The position numbers and the translations under genes were made by a program. Shown one piece after another: positions 25,436 to 35,810 of a DNA stretch of 64,000 bases. The notes below the pieces were generated by a model, which was given only the letters and a program-made list of their open reading frames with translations, was not told where the DNA came from and did not search any database. Numbering within the stretch: position 1 is the stretch's first letter; every line of letters begins with the position of its first letter. Source of the stretch: Strongylocentrotus droebachiensis (Eukaryota; Echinodermata; Echinoidea; Camarodonta; Strongylocentrotidae). The stretch covers positions 314,001 through 378,000 of the forward strand of contig JAVYIG010000088.1 of the NCBI GenBank assembly GCA_035222895.1, read 5' to 3'.

Positions 25436-25640
25436 TTAAAGGCACACTGTCCTACTTGAAGTTACTTGCTCCCTCTATATAGAAAACTTCCCCAATCGGT
25501 GCCTGTTGGTCCCCCATGATCCTCTTTTTCTTATGTTAAATGAGAGCTGAGTTAATGAGATAGCCACCTGTCACAATGACCTCGCTGGCTCGCTGGGCGG
25601 TCTAATCCCTTCTGGTTGAAGTAGTAACGCCTCCCTTTAA
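25436..25640 (+). mobile_element. TTAA-type MITE family A, copy 3
   Basis: Starts TTAAAGGCACACTGTCC and ends CTCCCTTTAA. The internal family blocks CTCCCTCTATATAGAAAA and GGTCCCCCATGATCCTCT are intact. Confidence 0.8.
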
Positions 25641-25865
25641 TTAAAACTGACCACAGTTGACCCCTTGAATCGATACTTGATGACTAAAATGTAAAGCCAT
25701 TTACTTTGTCAGATTGGTAGGTATAAACATGCAGCGACTTTTCCCTACATACTATCATGTCGATCCAGTCTTCCTGATGGCTAGGTCAACCATGGAACTG
25801 TGCTTCATTACATCCATTTCAAACATGATTTTAGGAATTCTAGGACAGCTTCCCTCTCTATACAC

Positions 25866-26825
25866 CAGGGGCGGCGGAGCGCCTTTCAAAGTTGGGCACC
25901 AACGCAAAAAGGCACTTTCTGGGGGGAAAGGGGGCACCACAAAAGGGAAACATCAAAGCTAGAATATCCAATGTGTAGACATTGGAACATACCCCTATAA
26001 TATCAGAGATGATTTTAATGTTTGTTTCTCTCTTTACATGGTCCAACATCATACACTCCAGTTGGGTGTGAGGGTCTGAATAGTTACTTGGGAGTGGGCG
26101 AAGCGAGGCGAGCAAATATTTTAAGATTTGTGAGGTCACAGTGCGAAAAGTTACGTCGTATAAAGAGGAAATAACAATTCTGATGGAGATTTACGCATTT
26201 CTAATCATGAATGAGAAACATAATTATATCCACTGTAAATGTGAGCGAGAGTAGCAAGCGAGCTTTGAGTAAAATCTAAGCAAAAGTTGCTCTTAGTCGC
26301 TTTACATTAGGAGCACATCTTACGGTGAAAGGAAAAGGAGGCATATATTCAAAGGGAAAAGTACACTTGTTAGAAAAGAAAAAAAAGAGCACATGTCAAA
26401 GTAAAAAGGGGAAGTATCAGAGGTGAAAAGGGGCACTTATCAGAGATAATAAGGGGCATTTATTTCAGAGGTTAAGGGTGCACCTCTCAAATTTGAATAC
26501 GGGCACTCAGCGGCGATGTAAAGGGGCAATTATAAGAATGAAAAGAAGGCATACAAAGGAAAAGAGGCACTTGTCAAAATAGAAGGGATACCTCTCAGAA
26601 TTGAACGAAGCAATAATAAGAGGTGAAAGGGGCACTCATTAGAGGTTGTAAGAGGCACGAGTGTGGAATGGGCACCTACATGTATTATAAATAAAAAAGA
26701 GGCACTTATCATAATTAAAAGGGGCACCTTTCCTATGTAAAAAAGGACGCTTAAGGGGTACTTGAAAAAGTGTGGGGGAACAGTGCCCCGTGCCCCCCCC
26801 CCCCCCCCTGGCTCCGCCGCCTCTG
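25866..26825 (+). mobile_element. 960-bp hAT-like nonautonomous element with internal tandem repeats
   Basis: Termini CAGGGGCGGCGGAGC and, inverted, CAGAGGCGGCGGAGC. The flanking 8-mers CTATACAC and ATATGCAC match at 6 of 8 positions, an eroded 8-bp duplication as in hAT elements. The interior (about 26300-26760) is a degenerate ~30-bp tandem repeat built on GGGGCACTTATCAGAGGT-like units. No transposase is visible. Confidence 0.7.
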
Positions 26826-27185
26826 ATATGCACTATTGCTCCTGGACAACCACCCCTATCCCCGGACAACTATCCCGGTATAAAATACGCGGGGACACTC
26901 TACCCGTATCTCACACGAGGAATGTTCAGATCGTAAGGTGTCCTGAATACTAAACCCCATTCATTTTGGAAATCAAATTCCTTCCATTGGAGAGTCATTT
27001 CACTGAAAGGTATCTCTAGTGTGATTTCATGAGGAAATCATTCCTCATTTATTCAAAATTGCGTTCGATGATTAATTAACTCTGTTCACTTTGATGTGTT
27101 TTCCATATATGTATTGTAATTTGTATGTTTATTTGCATTTTTAGTTTTGTATAAGATGTAATCGTATATAAGTCTATTTTGTGTG

Positions 27186-27252
27186 TATAGCGCTTAGAGA
27201 CTTCGGTGGTAAGCGCTTTATAAGTAACGTTTTTATTATTATTATTATTATG
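27186..27252 (+). repeat. Retroposon 3' tail with (ATT)n
   Basis: The short hairpin-like segment TATAGCGCTTAGAGAC...GGTAAGCGCTTTATAA is followed by an ATT repeat. This is the typical 3' end of LINE/SINE retroposons in marine invertebrates. A related GCGCTTT/AGCGCTTTACA segment occurs inverted at 43545. Confidence 0.5.
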
Positions 27253-27708
27253 AAGCCCCTCCTCTTCTTCAAGCTGAAATAGCCTATACCACGCATTTCA
27301 TCAAATTAAATCCAAGATCAAAAGTATAAAACGTAATGTGAAATTATAATCCTGGAGCCACCCCCTCCCCTTCTTCCTATTGGCCCAATGTTTATTTGTG
27401 GAGAGTAATTCCAAAACAAACTTTGGTTGAAGTTCAGGGTGAAATTATGAGAAACAACCCCCCCCCCCCCCCCCCCCCCTTCCATTATTTAGCCCAACAC
27501 GTTTACATCCCATGAAGGAAATGTTTTATCTCAAGTCCTTCGGAAATTACAGAGGAAATTGCTTTTCCAGGTTTGGTCGGAAAACTCTCCAAAGCTGTCA
27601 AAACTAGCTTCAACTAGAACGAGTTATAATAGTCTTCTTGTAACGAAACACGAGCTAGTACTTGGAAGATATTTCATTTGAGGACCAAGCTGAGACATAG
27701 AAGCAAAC

Positions 27709-27795
27709 ATGCCTGTACCACTGTCAGTATACAGTGTCCTAACCCCGGGTACCGACTTTCAGAGTGGTAGAACGGAGGACCAGAGGCGAGAAAGG
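27709..27795 (+). CDS. Type II membrane BRICHOS protein, exon 1
   Basis: First of five phase-0 exons (27709-27795, 29430-29591, 30678-30818, 31500-31601, 32944-33192) giving a 246-residue protein. BRICHOS proteins (ITM2/BRI, pro-surfactant C, chondromodulin families) are type II membrane proteins. Their lumenal BRICHOS domain chaperones a hydrophobic C-terminal peptide during secretion. This exon gives the cytosolic N-terminus, residues 1-29 (MPVPLSVYSVLTPGTDF start). It ends AGG before donor GTGAGC. Reading on through the donor would give another hydrophobic tail and stop at 27921, possible only if the intron is retained. The start codon is the first ATG in good context (AACATGC). Confidence 0.65.
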
Positions 27796-28399
27796 GTGAG
27801 CAAACTTGACAAGAATTTATATAATTATTACTCCAAACTGTACTATGGTCAGTTGTTGCTGATTGTTGTGTTGCTAACTGTCATTTGTGCAATCCAGGAT
27901 ATAATATCATATTACAGCTGAATGTCGATCGGCATCGGCGAAACTTTATAGAAAGTTTCTTCAAAAGAGGGGGGGGGGGGTGTCCTTGATTATCTTGTAC
28001 CAGGTTGCTAATTACATCAATGATAGGGGGGGGGAGGCGGGGGCAAACAAAACAAAAAGACTTCGATATCACGGGAGATCATAATCGTTGTTCCTGCAAT
28101 CCGAATAGAGAATCCTTTGGTCCTCTTCATTTTCGCTCTAATTATTCAACTGGCATATAATGTATACTTCGTGATTTTCCAACTCAGTACAATCAGATAT
28201 GTTTTTGTAAGTGCAGTTCAAGCAAAAGTTGTTCAAATCATTTTCGTAAGTATACAGCACATATGTAACTCTCAAATTAATTATTTTTATACTTCACACA
28301 TGGATTAATTTTGATTATTATTTTGAGGTATAAAAGGGGAACTTGTCATTTCTATGGTATTCATTAAAAAAAACACCTCCTAACCTTGCATTTGCCATG

Positions 28400-28934
28400 T
28401 TAAAGGTACTATGTCCCTTTTGCAGCCAACCTCAAATGCTGTAGAACTTTGCAGGAATTATGAATATGTCATGTATGTCCTATCTGTGAAATTTAAACGT
28501 TAGCAGTGTCCTCATATTCAAATTATGCAAGGAAACCCGTTTATTTGCTAGACTTCACTGTCAGACACTATTGAGTGACTGACTAGCTTTTTTCTTCTTT
28601 GGTAATAACATACATGAAAAGAGTTGTAAAGGGTACATCATTTGTCTACATCAATAACCCACTTCTTGCGATGGCCAATATTAAACTGATGGAATCTTTG
28701 CGCAGCATAAAACGTATGACCATTCGGTACAATTGTCTGAAAATCAAGACTATTACTTTTGGGCTCTATACCCTACAGTCGATTTGACAACTAATAGTCG
28801 TTATTTTCCCACTTGAAGACATTTTCAAGCCCCACCTTTTTTAGGGAAGTTCTACATTAGAATTATCTTTCAAATGCAGTTGGAATTTAACTTTTTCATT
28901 TTTTGGGCCTGCAAATGGGACATAGTACCTTTAA
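28400..28934 (+). mobile_element. 0.5-kb TTAA-ended element, copy 1
   Basis: Left end TTAAAGGTACTATGTCCC; the right end, inverted, starts with the same 18 bases. It is 535 bp, AT-rich and noncoding, and lies in intron 1 of the BRICHOS gene. It resembles the elements at 35839 and 49760 in size and terminal design. Confidence 0.85.
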
Positions 28935-29429
28935 TGAAAAAAAATTAACAAAACAATGTCACAATAATCAGAATGTGATGTATAGTCATCTTTCCTACAT
29001 ATTTCTGACATTTTCAAACAGTTTATTCGCAGGATAAGAGTCGATTTTACCCCCCCCCCCCCCAAAGACCTAAGACCACTCTGTCAATCACATCTGGCAA
29101 GTTTATTATGGCAAAAGCCCGGGGGAAAGGGTCCCTGAAATAATATAGACTTGTCAGAAAAATGTGAAAATAACTTAGTTCCTGGTATCCAGAAAACGAA
29201 AGCTCCAGAGCTGGCCGAAACAAAAACAAATTCTAGCTCACCCCGGAAAACCTCAAAAAGCACAGGCCTACATATATTTTTCTCACAGATGTAGGGTCAT
29301 CCTCCTCTTCCACGTTCTTCTTTCCCTCTGTTTACTCTTCCTCTATCGTCATCTTCTCCTTTTCCTCCTCCTTCTCCTCCTCCTCCTCCTCCTTCTCATT
29401 GGATCTGTACTTCTCTTTTTGTCCTTCAG

Positions 29430-29591
29430 GTGCGAAATGTCCTGAAGTCACCATTGGTCTTCCTGGCTGTTTGCCTCAATCTCTTCTTCGCTATTTTCGT
29501 TCTCCTCATCCTCAGTAATGCTACCAGACAACCCGTGTGCACGGAGAACGGTGAACCCATCAAGGCCACTCCTGCAGCTCCTGTAGACAAG
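29430..29591 (+). CDS. BRICHOS protein, exon 2 (membrane segment)
   Basis: Encodes residues 30-83. The hydrophobic segment LVFLAVCLNLFFAIFVLLIL (about 38-57) follows Arg/Lys, giving the inside-positive signal-anchor of a type II protein. An NAT sequon at 59 and a lumenal Cys66 follow. Acceptor GTCCTTCAG comes after a long CTC-rich pyrimidine tract. Donor is AAG/GTACGT. Confidence 0.75.
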
Positions 29592-29642
29592 GTACGTCAA
29601 GATACACCCCTACACCTCGACTGTCTTCTGCTTTCCAGCGGT

Positions 29643-30055
29643 TCTAGGACAAGTCACCCCCTGGGCAATCACCCCGGCTAATTACCAGCGGAACAGTAGC
29701 CCCCCCCCCCCCCCTCCCCAGGACATAATTCCCCCCGGAAAATCACCCCGAGGAGAACCATCCCCTTAGGAAATCACCCCCCCCCCCAGGACAATTCCCA
29801 CCGAGAAAATAAATCAGCTTTGATTAAACCAACTTGTTATCAGGGTGGACTTCCCCGCTGAACCTAGGGGGGGGGGGGACGTTGTAATTGTCCTCAGGGG
29901 TGATTTTCCATGGGGCTGTATTTGTCCTATAGGGGGTAAGTTTAAGGGGGGGGTAATTTCCTAGACTGGGTTAATGTCCTAGCCTAGGATAATTGTCTAG
30001 GGGGTAATTGTCCCGAGGGGTAATTATCCTCGGGGGTGGTTGTCCTGATACGCGT
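29643..30055 (+). mobile_element. Palindromic element built of ~15-bp subrepeats
   Basis: The left arm repeats GGACAATCACCCC-like units. The right arm repeats the complement, GGGGTAATTGTCC-like units, around a ~80-base spacer. Outer ends read TAGGACAA and TTGTCCTGA. It lies just after exon 2 of the BRICHOS gene. Class unknown. Confidence 0.6.
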
Positions 30056-30677
30056 TCCAACACAGAGAATAGTTTGCCAATAATTGACATGTAAATGAAG
30101 TCAAAGTACAATAGCGCCATCTATACTAAATACATCAATGGAAATGGCACAATTATACAACTTGACCCGACTTGAGTAAAGATAGATCGAGAGTTTCATA
30201 AAAAGACAAAGTAGAAATTAGGAGGTGAGGTGCCAAATTTAGGAGTTAAAGGGGGAACATGCCCCGAGTATACATATAAAACTTCTTTTTTTTTCAAACT
30301 TCTCGAGGAGTCCACTTTTAAGAGAATAGGTCTTTATTCCATATCTTTTGAATCCTATATCATAAGCAAGCCTCAAGGTCCTAGCGAAAGAAATATGTCT
30401 ACGTAAACGTATGTCATCCAAGAAATTATAAACTGGATACACCCTTGTGACCCATTTGTATACATCCCGTGGTAATGTATGTTCCTCAATCTACCACTGT
30501 GGACAGCCCCATGAATGTATTTGAAGTACAATCCTAATTTAACCCTTTCTAAAGCTAAATTGAACTCAAGAAACATGAGTTTTCTCAATTTTGCCATAAC
30601 CTTTTGAAGAAAACTTCTCTTTACAACTTTAATCTACAGTCTTGTTACTACATGTGTGTTTTACTTCTTCATAATAG

Positions 30678-30818
30678 TCATTCGATCGCCATGGTTCTTA
30701 CGATCATCATCGCTTTGACGAAAAATGTCACTACGACCACGCCCTCAATGTCCTTAGGGTTGACATGACGGGAGATGGCTATGGGGAAAATGCGACCATT
30801 ATCTACGACTTCTCTCGG
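30678..30818 (+). CDS. BRICHOS protein, exon 3 (domain start)
   Basis: Encodes residues 84-130, flanked by acceptor CATAATAG and donor GTGAGT. The end ENATIIYDFSR carries the conserved Asp (residue 127) of the BRICHOS core, comparable with AVIFDF in ITM2B. Cys100 and an NAT sequon are also present. Confidence 0.75.
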
Positions 30819-31139
30819 GTGAGTCAGAGGTTCGAATCTAATCCTAGTATTAACAAAAATATATAAATTAACAATTTAAATTGAAATGGTTTATTACCAA
30901 ATTGCATCACAACCAGAGGCCGAATCGAGAAATCTTGTACGGATTAAAAATAGAAAATGTACACAATCGTGTCATGAAAATCATAACAAAGAATAGGTGC
31001 ACACACAATAATACAAGAACATATTAATGAAATATTAAGCATTTTACTAGACATTTGGAGGGGTTGTAAACTAATATGTTATATAAACATATCAATAAAG
31101 AACTTATAATATAAAATTATTTAAAAAAAATGTAATCAC

Positions 31140-31345
31140 GAAGATGATAATGAGGACGATGATAATTAAAAGAATAATGATGATAATAATAATATAAACA
31201 AATGATAAAAATAATAATAATGATAATAGAAATGATAATAATAGAAATTATAATAATAGAAATGATAATGATAGAAATGATAATAATGATAACAATAATA
31301 ATAATGATGATAATAATAATGATAATAATAATGATAATGATGATT
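31140..31345 (+). repeat. GATAAT-type AT-rich microsatellite
   Basis: About 200 bases of GAT/AAT units with GAAAT interruptions, in intron 3 of the BRICHOS gene. The Ile/Met-rich frame is an artefact. Confidence 0.85.
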
Positions 31346-31499
31346 TTGGAGATGTGTTCGTATTTTCCTCTCTATACAAAGCTTTTGTGAATCATTGGAT
31401 TGAAGTCTAATAGCCCTTTGTATCCTCCAAAAGTCGATGTCCTTGCCTTGCTATAAAATCAAGGAATTAAAACTCGTTCTTTATCTATTGATCTCGTAG

Positions 31500-31601
31500 C
31501 GCCTGATGACTTATTCGATGACCCGGAAGCGGATGTGCTTGGTAGGAGTGATTGACGAGACCATTGACGTTGAATTCATAAATGAAGGAGATTCGATCGA
31601 C
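31500..31601 (+). CDS. BRICHOS protein, exon 4 (first conserved Cys)
   Basis: Encodes residues 131-164, RLMTYSMTRKRMCLVGVIDE onward. The spacing from Asp127 to Cys143 and the following hydrophobic strand match the family pattern (KLTAY...KCYVI in ITM2B). Acceptor CTCGTAG, donor GAC/GTAAGA. Confidence 0.75.
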
Positions 31602-31740
31602 GTAAGATTAAAGCATGTTTATAATTACTTTGAGTGCTGGCTTACTCCTATTTTTTAATTTTTTTTTTTACAATTCATAAACTCTTGATTTTTATTGTTT
31701 TGCTTTCAATTTTTGTTTACGGCCTTGATGTCTTCGATTC

Positions 31741-32120
31741 CAGGGGCGGATCTAGCTTTTTGCTAAGGGGGGGGGTGACCAAAATAATGACGATGCAGAG
31801 CATCGTCCACGAGCCGCGAAGCGGCGAGCCGATTTTTTGGGGGGTGTTTATTTGAACCCCGTAAGTGATGTTTTCCTGGCATCTATTAACCGTCTTTTTA
31901 AATCAAGTAACAGTTTAATACACAGTTATATCCAGAGTTATCATGTGTTTGGTTAAGTTACCAGATGAGTTGAATATCTTCTCACAATATTTGCACTTGA
32001 AAGGGTTTCTCTCCAGCGTGCGTTCTTTTTTTCCCTTTTTTTTGTTGGGGGGGGGGGGCCGCCCAAGGGGGGGGGGGGGGTTTAAACACCCTAAACCCCC
32101 CCCCCGTAGATCCGCGCCTG
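31741..32120 (+). mobile_element. CAGGGGCGGATC-type element carrying a zinc-finger fragment
   Basis: Ends CAGGGGCGGATC and, inverted, CAGGCGCGGATC, flanked by the 5-mer GATTC on both sides. It contains poly(G) runs and the block CCACGAGCCGCGAAGCGGC. A second copy lies inverted at 32442. Relative to that copy it carries ~135 extra bases with a C2H2 finger remnant. It lies in intron 4 of the BRICHOS gene. Confidence 0.75.
31912..32025 (-). pseudogene. C2H2 zinc-finger gene fragment
   Basis: The minus strand encodes one finger, NPFKCKYCEKIFNSSGNLTK followed by HM, with both Cys, the F and L core positions and one His. It is preceded, in another frame, by the linker remnant THAGEK. A single-base shift between linker and finger shows it is not functional, and a stop follows at 31917. 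It is a piece of a Kruppel-type zinc-finger exon caught inside the mobile element. Confidence 0.75.
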
Positions 32121-32441
32121 GATTCTAAGAAAATTTAACATTTTCGGGCATTTTTGATTGTCTTTAAGCTTTTATGGATTAGGACGATTTTTGTATTTTA
32201 TTATTTTTGTCTGATTTGTTATTGATAACAAAACATGATATTCTGTCAGCAAACGTCGCTTGAATAATTTACGAAAACATCCTCTTTCCGCTACAAGACC
32301 GAAAGTCCGCTCGTCAGACAGCCCACGAGACTGACTATCCTTCTCGGGGGACTGTCTAACAACTTTCTTGAGAGGTACATTTACTCGACCGACGACCAGA
32401 CGAGACCGACATTTTCCTCCGTTAAATATCATGCCTAATTA

Positions 32442-32724
32442 CAGGCGCGGATCTACGGGGGGGGTTTAGGGGGTTTAAACCCCCCCCCTTGGGCGGCCCC
32501 CCCCCCCCCCCAAAAAAAAAAAAGGAAAAAAAAAAAAGAAAAAAAGAAAGAAAAAAAGAAAGAAAAAAATTGTGTTAATAGATGCCAGGAAAACATCACT
32601 TACGGGGTTCAAATAAACACCCCAAAAAAAATCGGCTCGCCGCTTCGCGGCTCGTGGACGATGCTCCGCATCGTCATTATTTTGGTCAAACCCCCCCCTT
32701 AGCAAAAAGCTAGATCCGCCCCTG
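32442..32724 (-). mobile_element. CAGGGGCGGATC-type element, inverted second copy
   Basis: Reverse-orientation copy of the element at 31741. The block around GATGCCAGGAAAACATCACT and the CGCTTCGCGG palindrome match closely. Where copy 1 has the zinc-finger insert, this copy has an A-rich tract. The short flanks ATTA/ATTA may be a duplication. The 320 bases between the two copies hold no recognisable gene. Confidence 0.75.
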
Positions 32725-32943
32725 ATTATTACTTTATCGGTCTTGTGAGCTGTCGGTTTTGTGGGCCGGCGGCCTGGTCTCTTTTTTCTTTTCTATAACT
32801 ATTAACTTTTCTTAAATATTGTTTTTTTTTGTCTGTCTCTTGGGCTAACGACCTACTGGGATCAGCTCCTCCCACTTCCTCCTAACAAATTATTATTTAC
32901 CCCAGGCACGCCCGTTTAAATGTTACTGTTTTTATTCTCATAG

Positions 32944-33192
32944 CTTCCAGAGACGTCTGGTAGGAACTTCACGTCAGCTGGGGTCATACCGAATGGGTTC
33001 TTGCATCTCAATACATCACCCGTAGTCGTCTCCATCTGCGCCGATTACGAGACACATTGGATCGAACCGGTACTTGAGCCATCAAGAGTGCGAATAGCTC
33101 GCCATGAGAAGACTACCACCACTACCACCACCACCACTACTTCAGATGGAACGACAACAACAACCACTACCACCACTACGACGCACCAGTAG
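32944..33192 (+). CDS. BRICHOS protein, exon 5 (second Cys and Thr tail)
   Basis: Encodes residues 165-246. The second conserved Cys is at 196 in VSICADYETHW, matching RLCHDKETY of ITM2-type BRICHOS domains, so the 143-196 disulfide is likely. NFT and NTS sequons lie upstream. After a dibasic-containing link (RIARHEK), residues 221-244 are nearly all Thr, encoded by ACC/ACT/ACA/ACG codons, and the stop follows HQ. The usual hydrophobic C-terminal client peptide is absent and the Thr tract takes its place, probably as an O-glycosylated tail. Confidence 0.75.
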   Translation, partial: LPETSGRNFTSAGVIPNGFLHLNTSPVVVSICADYETHWIEPVLEPSRVRIARHEKTTTTTTTTTTSDGTTTTTTTTTTTHQ

Positions 33193-34226
33193 ATGGATGC
33201 TGTCTGAGAGCGGTTGCATAGATCGTTCAGGCATTGGGCCTGTACCTGATTATCATGATAATTGGTCTTATTTTAATATCCCGCGCCTTGCACACGAGGC
33301 GTCAGTTGTTTTTACCAGAGGTGGTCTGGGACTGGAATTCATATTAACCGGCCCACAGACCTCAATTCAACCGACCCTCAAGTCAAAATATCGAGCGGCC
33401 TGTGCCTGTGAAACCCCTATTTTTTACTGACGTAGTACTGCGTCACGAGCCACCACGACGTGCCATATGAATGCAATACCGTAGAAAATACCGTAAAATA
33501 ATGAATAATGCATACCTGCAGTGCGTTGATTTATTGACGCGAGCACTCGTTACTTCTTGGATACGATTTCACACAGATGCGTCATTTTTTAACAAAGGAC
33601 TGCGTCAGCGACCGGTGCAGTTTTTGATGCGCCGTTACCGCCGTGTGAGTGTAAACTCGAAAGGAAGAAGAAGAAAACAAGAAAACAAGAAAAATGAAGA
33701 CGCATGCAAAATAAACAATGCAAACTTGCGTTAAATATTGCATACTGGTGATGACGCAATAATTGCAAACATAGATTTTTTTTGACTGGGTAGGACGTAG
33801 GGTTGATAATGCGATCGAAATGACACCACGTGTACAATTGGCATTGAGACGGTAAAAACCACATTGCTGTCAAATTGTTAAAATGCACCATTATGTACTG
33901 ATACTAGCAAGAATATTGAAGATATTATAGACTTGTAATACCAAAAATATGAAGCATGATTATTCAAAAAGCCTATACATTTGTTTTATTTCATTATTTT
34001 GTGACAAGTATTGATGCTGCTTCGGTTGACTTCTAAAATGTAAATGCAAAGCATGGCTTGCACGATTATTCATCTGGATAATTATATATCTGTGTGTGAA
34101 ACTGAACATTAAATTGTATTATCCAACAGTATGTGCTGCTGTATAAATGTTGAACATTTAAAATCATTTACGAATTTATATTTGTAGGTCTGTGAACAAT
34201 GACTATTTGTGTTATTATTTGACTTG

Positions 34227-34232
34227 AATAAA
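34227..34232 (+). promoter_or_regulatory. Candidate polyadenylation signal, BRICHOS gene
   Basis: AATAAA about 1 kb after the stop codon, with no earlier good candidate seen. Confidence 0.4.
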
Positions 34233-35810
34233 ATGGACTAAACGAATAGTTGAGATGAATGTCACATCATAACGTCCGGCCCTGATTTAAGGCCTATATT
34301 AATATGTATAAGCAGACTGTCGGAACAAAGCAGTGCATCATCAGAAGTAGCATCAAATTTAGAATTATCCATTCGATGTAGTGATTGAAGCAATACTTTG
34401 TTGTCTATTTGTCTATGCCTATATAAATTATCCTAAAATAATAATTATGCTCAGAGAAGCGGAGAGGAGAGAAAAGGCGAGACGAGAGAGGGGAGGATAT
34501 ATTCGAGAGATAACAGATTGAGGGAAAGAGGGAGAAAGAGAGAGAGAGTAAGAGAGAGAGAGCATACTTGATGGGGATATGTGTGTGTAACAGAGGGTTA
34601 CTAGCTATAGGAGATTATAATTAGTAAACGAAGCACCTGGATGGAAGGGCAGATTCAGATGACACATAGTTTTCGGTTTGCTTTGATCAAAACATAAACG
34701 ACACATACATGATACATCGTATGACTAAATTAAAACAGAGATTTCATAATCATGATCATACAAAATTCGAAAATTCATTTCACCCCTTCCACAAAAGATT
34801 TAGATTTTCTTCATGATTACCTTACATCCACTCTTTACCCGGTGTATACCCCCCCCCCCCCCCGCCCCTCGACCCACTCCTCATCGTATGCTTTGAGTTC
34901 ATGCTGATGTGTGGTACTTTCAAAATGTTCCCATGTTATAGTGTGTCAATGTAATTCGCTCGGTAGCGATCTTTCTTTCCTCTTGTTTACTTTTAAGCAA
35001 CTTTTCTCCTATTTCTTTAATATTTGGCAGCTTCCTTTTCTCCCCACTAAGATATATAGAATATTTCATTAATAAAACAACACGATTAATCTTATGATGA
35101 CAAAACTTGATCGATCCATATTACAAGCAATTAATTATTTTGGCGGGAATACCCGATAATATTTTGTTTCCAATTCGGCCCAGTTATATCATAATTGTTG
35201 TTGCTGTTGGTATAAGGTGAAGAGGTCTAAAGCACAATATGTCAATAGATTTCTCAAAAAGTAAAGGGGTCTAGGGGGATGTAAACACTATCGGGGAGTC
35301 TTGGGGGAGGCCCCGGCAGCTAAACAGGTTCAAGTTAAAGTTAAAGTTCAACTTTTATTTCCATTTTCGACAAGAAAAATACAAATTATGTACAATATAC
35401 AAATTACAAACAACATTTTACAAAGTAGGCCTATACAAAAGTAATTATACAAGTGTACATTTTATTTTTCTTTGCATAATAAAATACATTGTTTATACAG
35501 TTCTTAGTTAAGTTACAAGGAATCATACGAGAATCATATCACACAATCTAAACAACAACAACAAAAATGTTGATGTATATTTATATGTAAAGTGGAAATG
35601 AAGGGATCCACTAAAAAAACATAGCTTATTGAGTGTGGACCCCTCAACAAATAATGCTTTAACAATACTATAAGGGTACCTGATTGAGTTTGCGCCCAAA
35701 TCCTTAATATTTTAAACTTAATTCAATTTTGGTTTGAAAAGGGGAATTATTTTAATTTCGATTTTCCAGCATTATCTTTAAATGGCCTTGGAAGTTGTTT
35801 TCCTCCCTAC

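Larger units (their letters stand above)
17910..27708. other. Intergenic region, repeats only
   Basis: No credible exon was found between the TTC17-like gene and the BRICHOS gene. Listed elements account for much of it. Stretches 19100-20340, 21020-21750, 22260-22980 and 23040-24300 are AT-rich and otherwise unremarkable. Within the last, the arms CCTCATGTGTTTCAC (23736) and its complement (24012) form a loose 280-bp inverted repeat. Confidence 0.5.

Noticed and set aside
27796-27921. Continuation of BRICHOS exon 1 into a hydrophobic 41-residue tail
   Set aside because: It requires ignoring a good GTGAGC donor in phase with exon 2. It might exist as a retained-intron form but is not supported here.
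30239-30597. Two overlapping minus-strand frames resembling one interrupted coding piece
   Set aside because: It lies inside a BRICHOS intron and may be an old mobile-element remnant. I could not name a family, so no feature is claimed.
33471-33734. Basic 87-residue frame after the BRICHOS gene
   Set aside because: Lies in the probable 3'UTR, with an A-rich basic stretch and no homology recognised.
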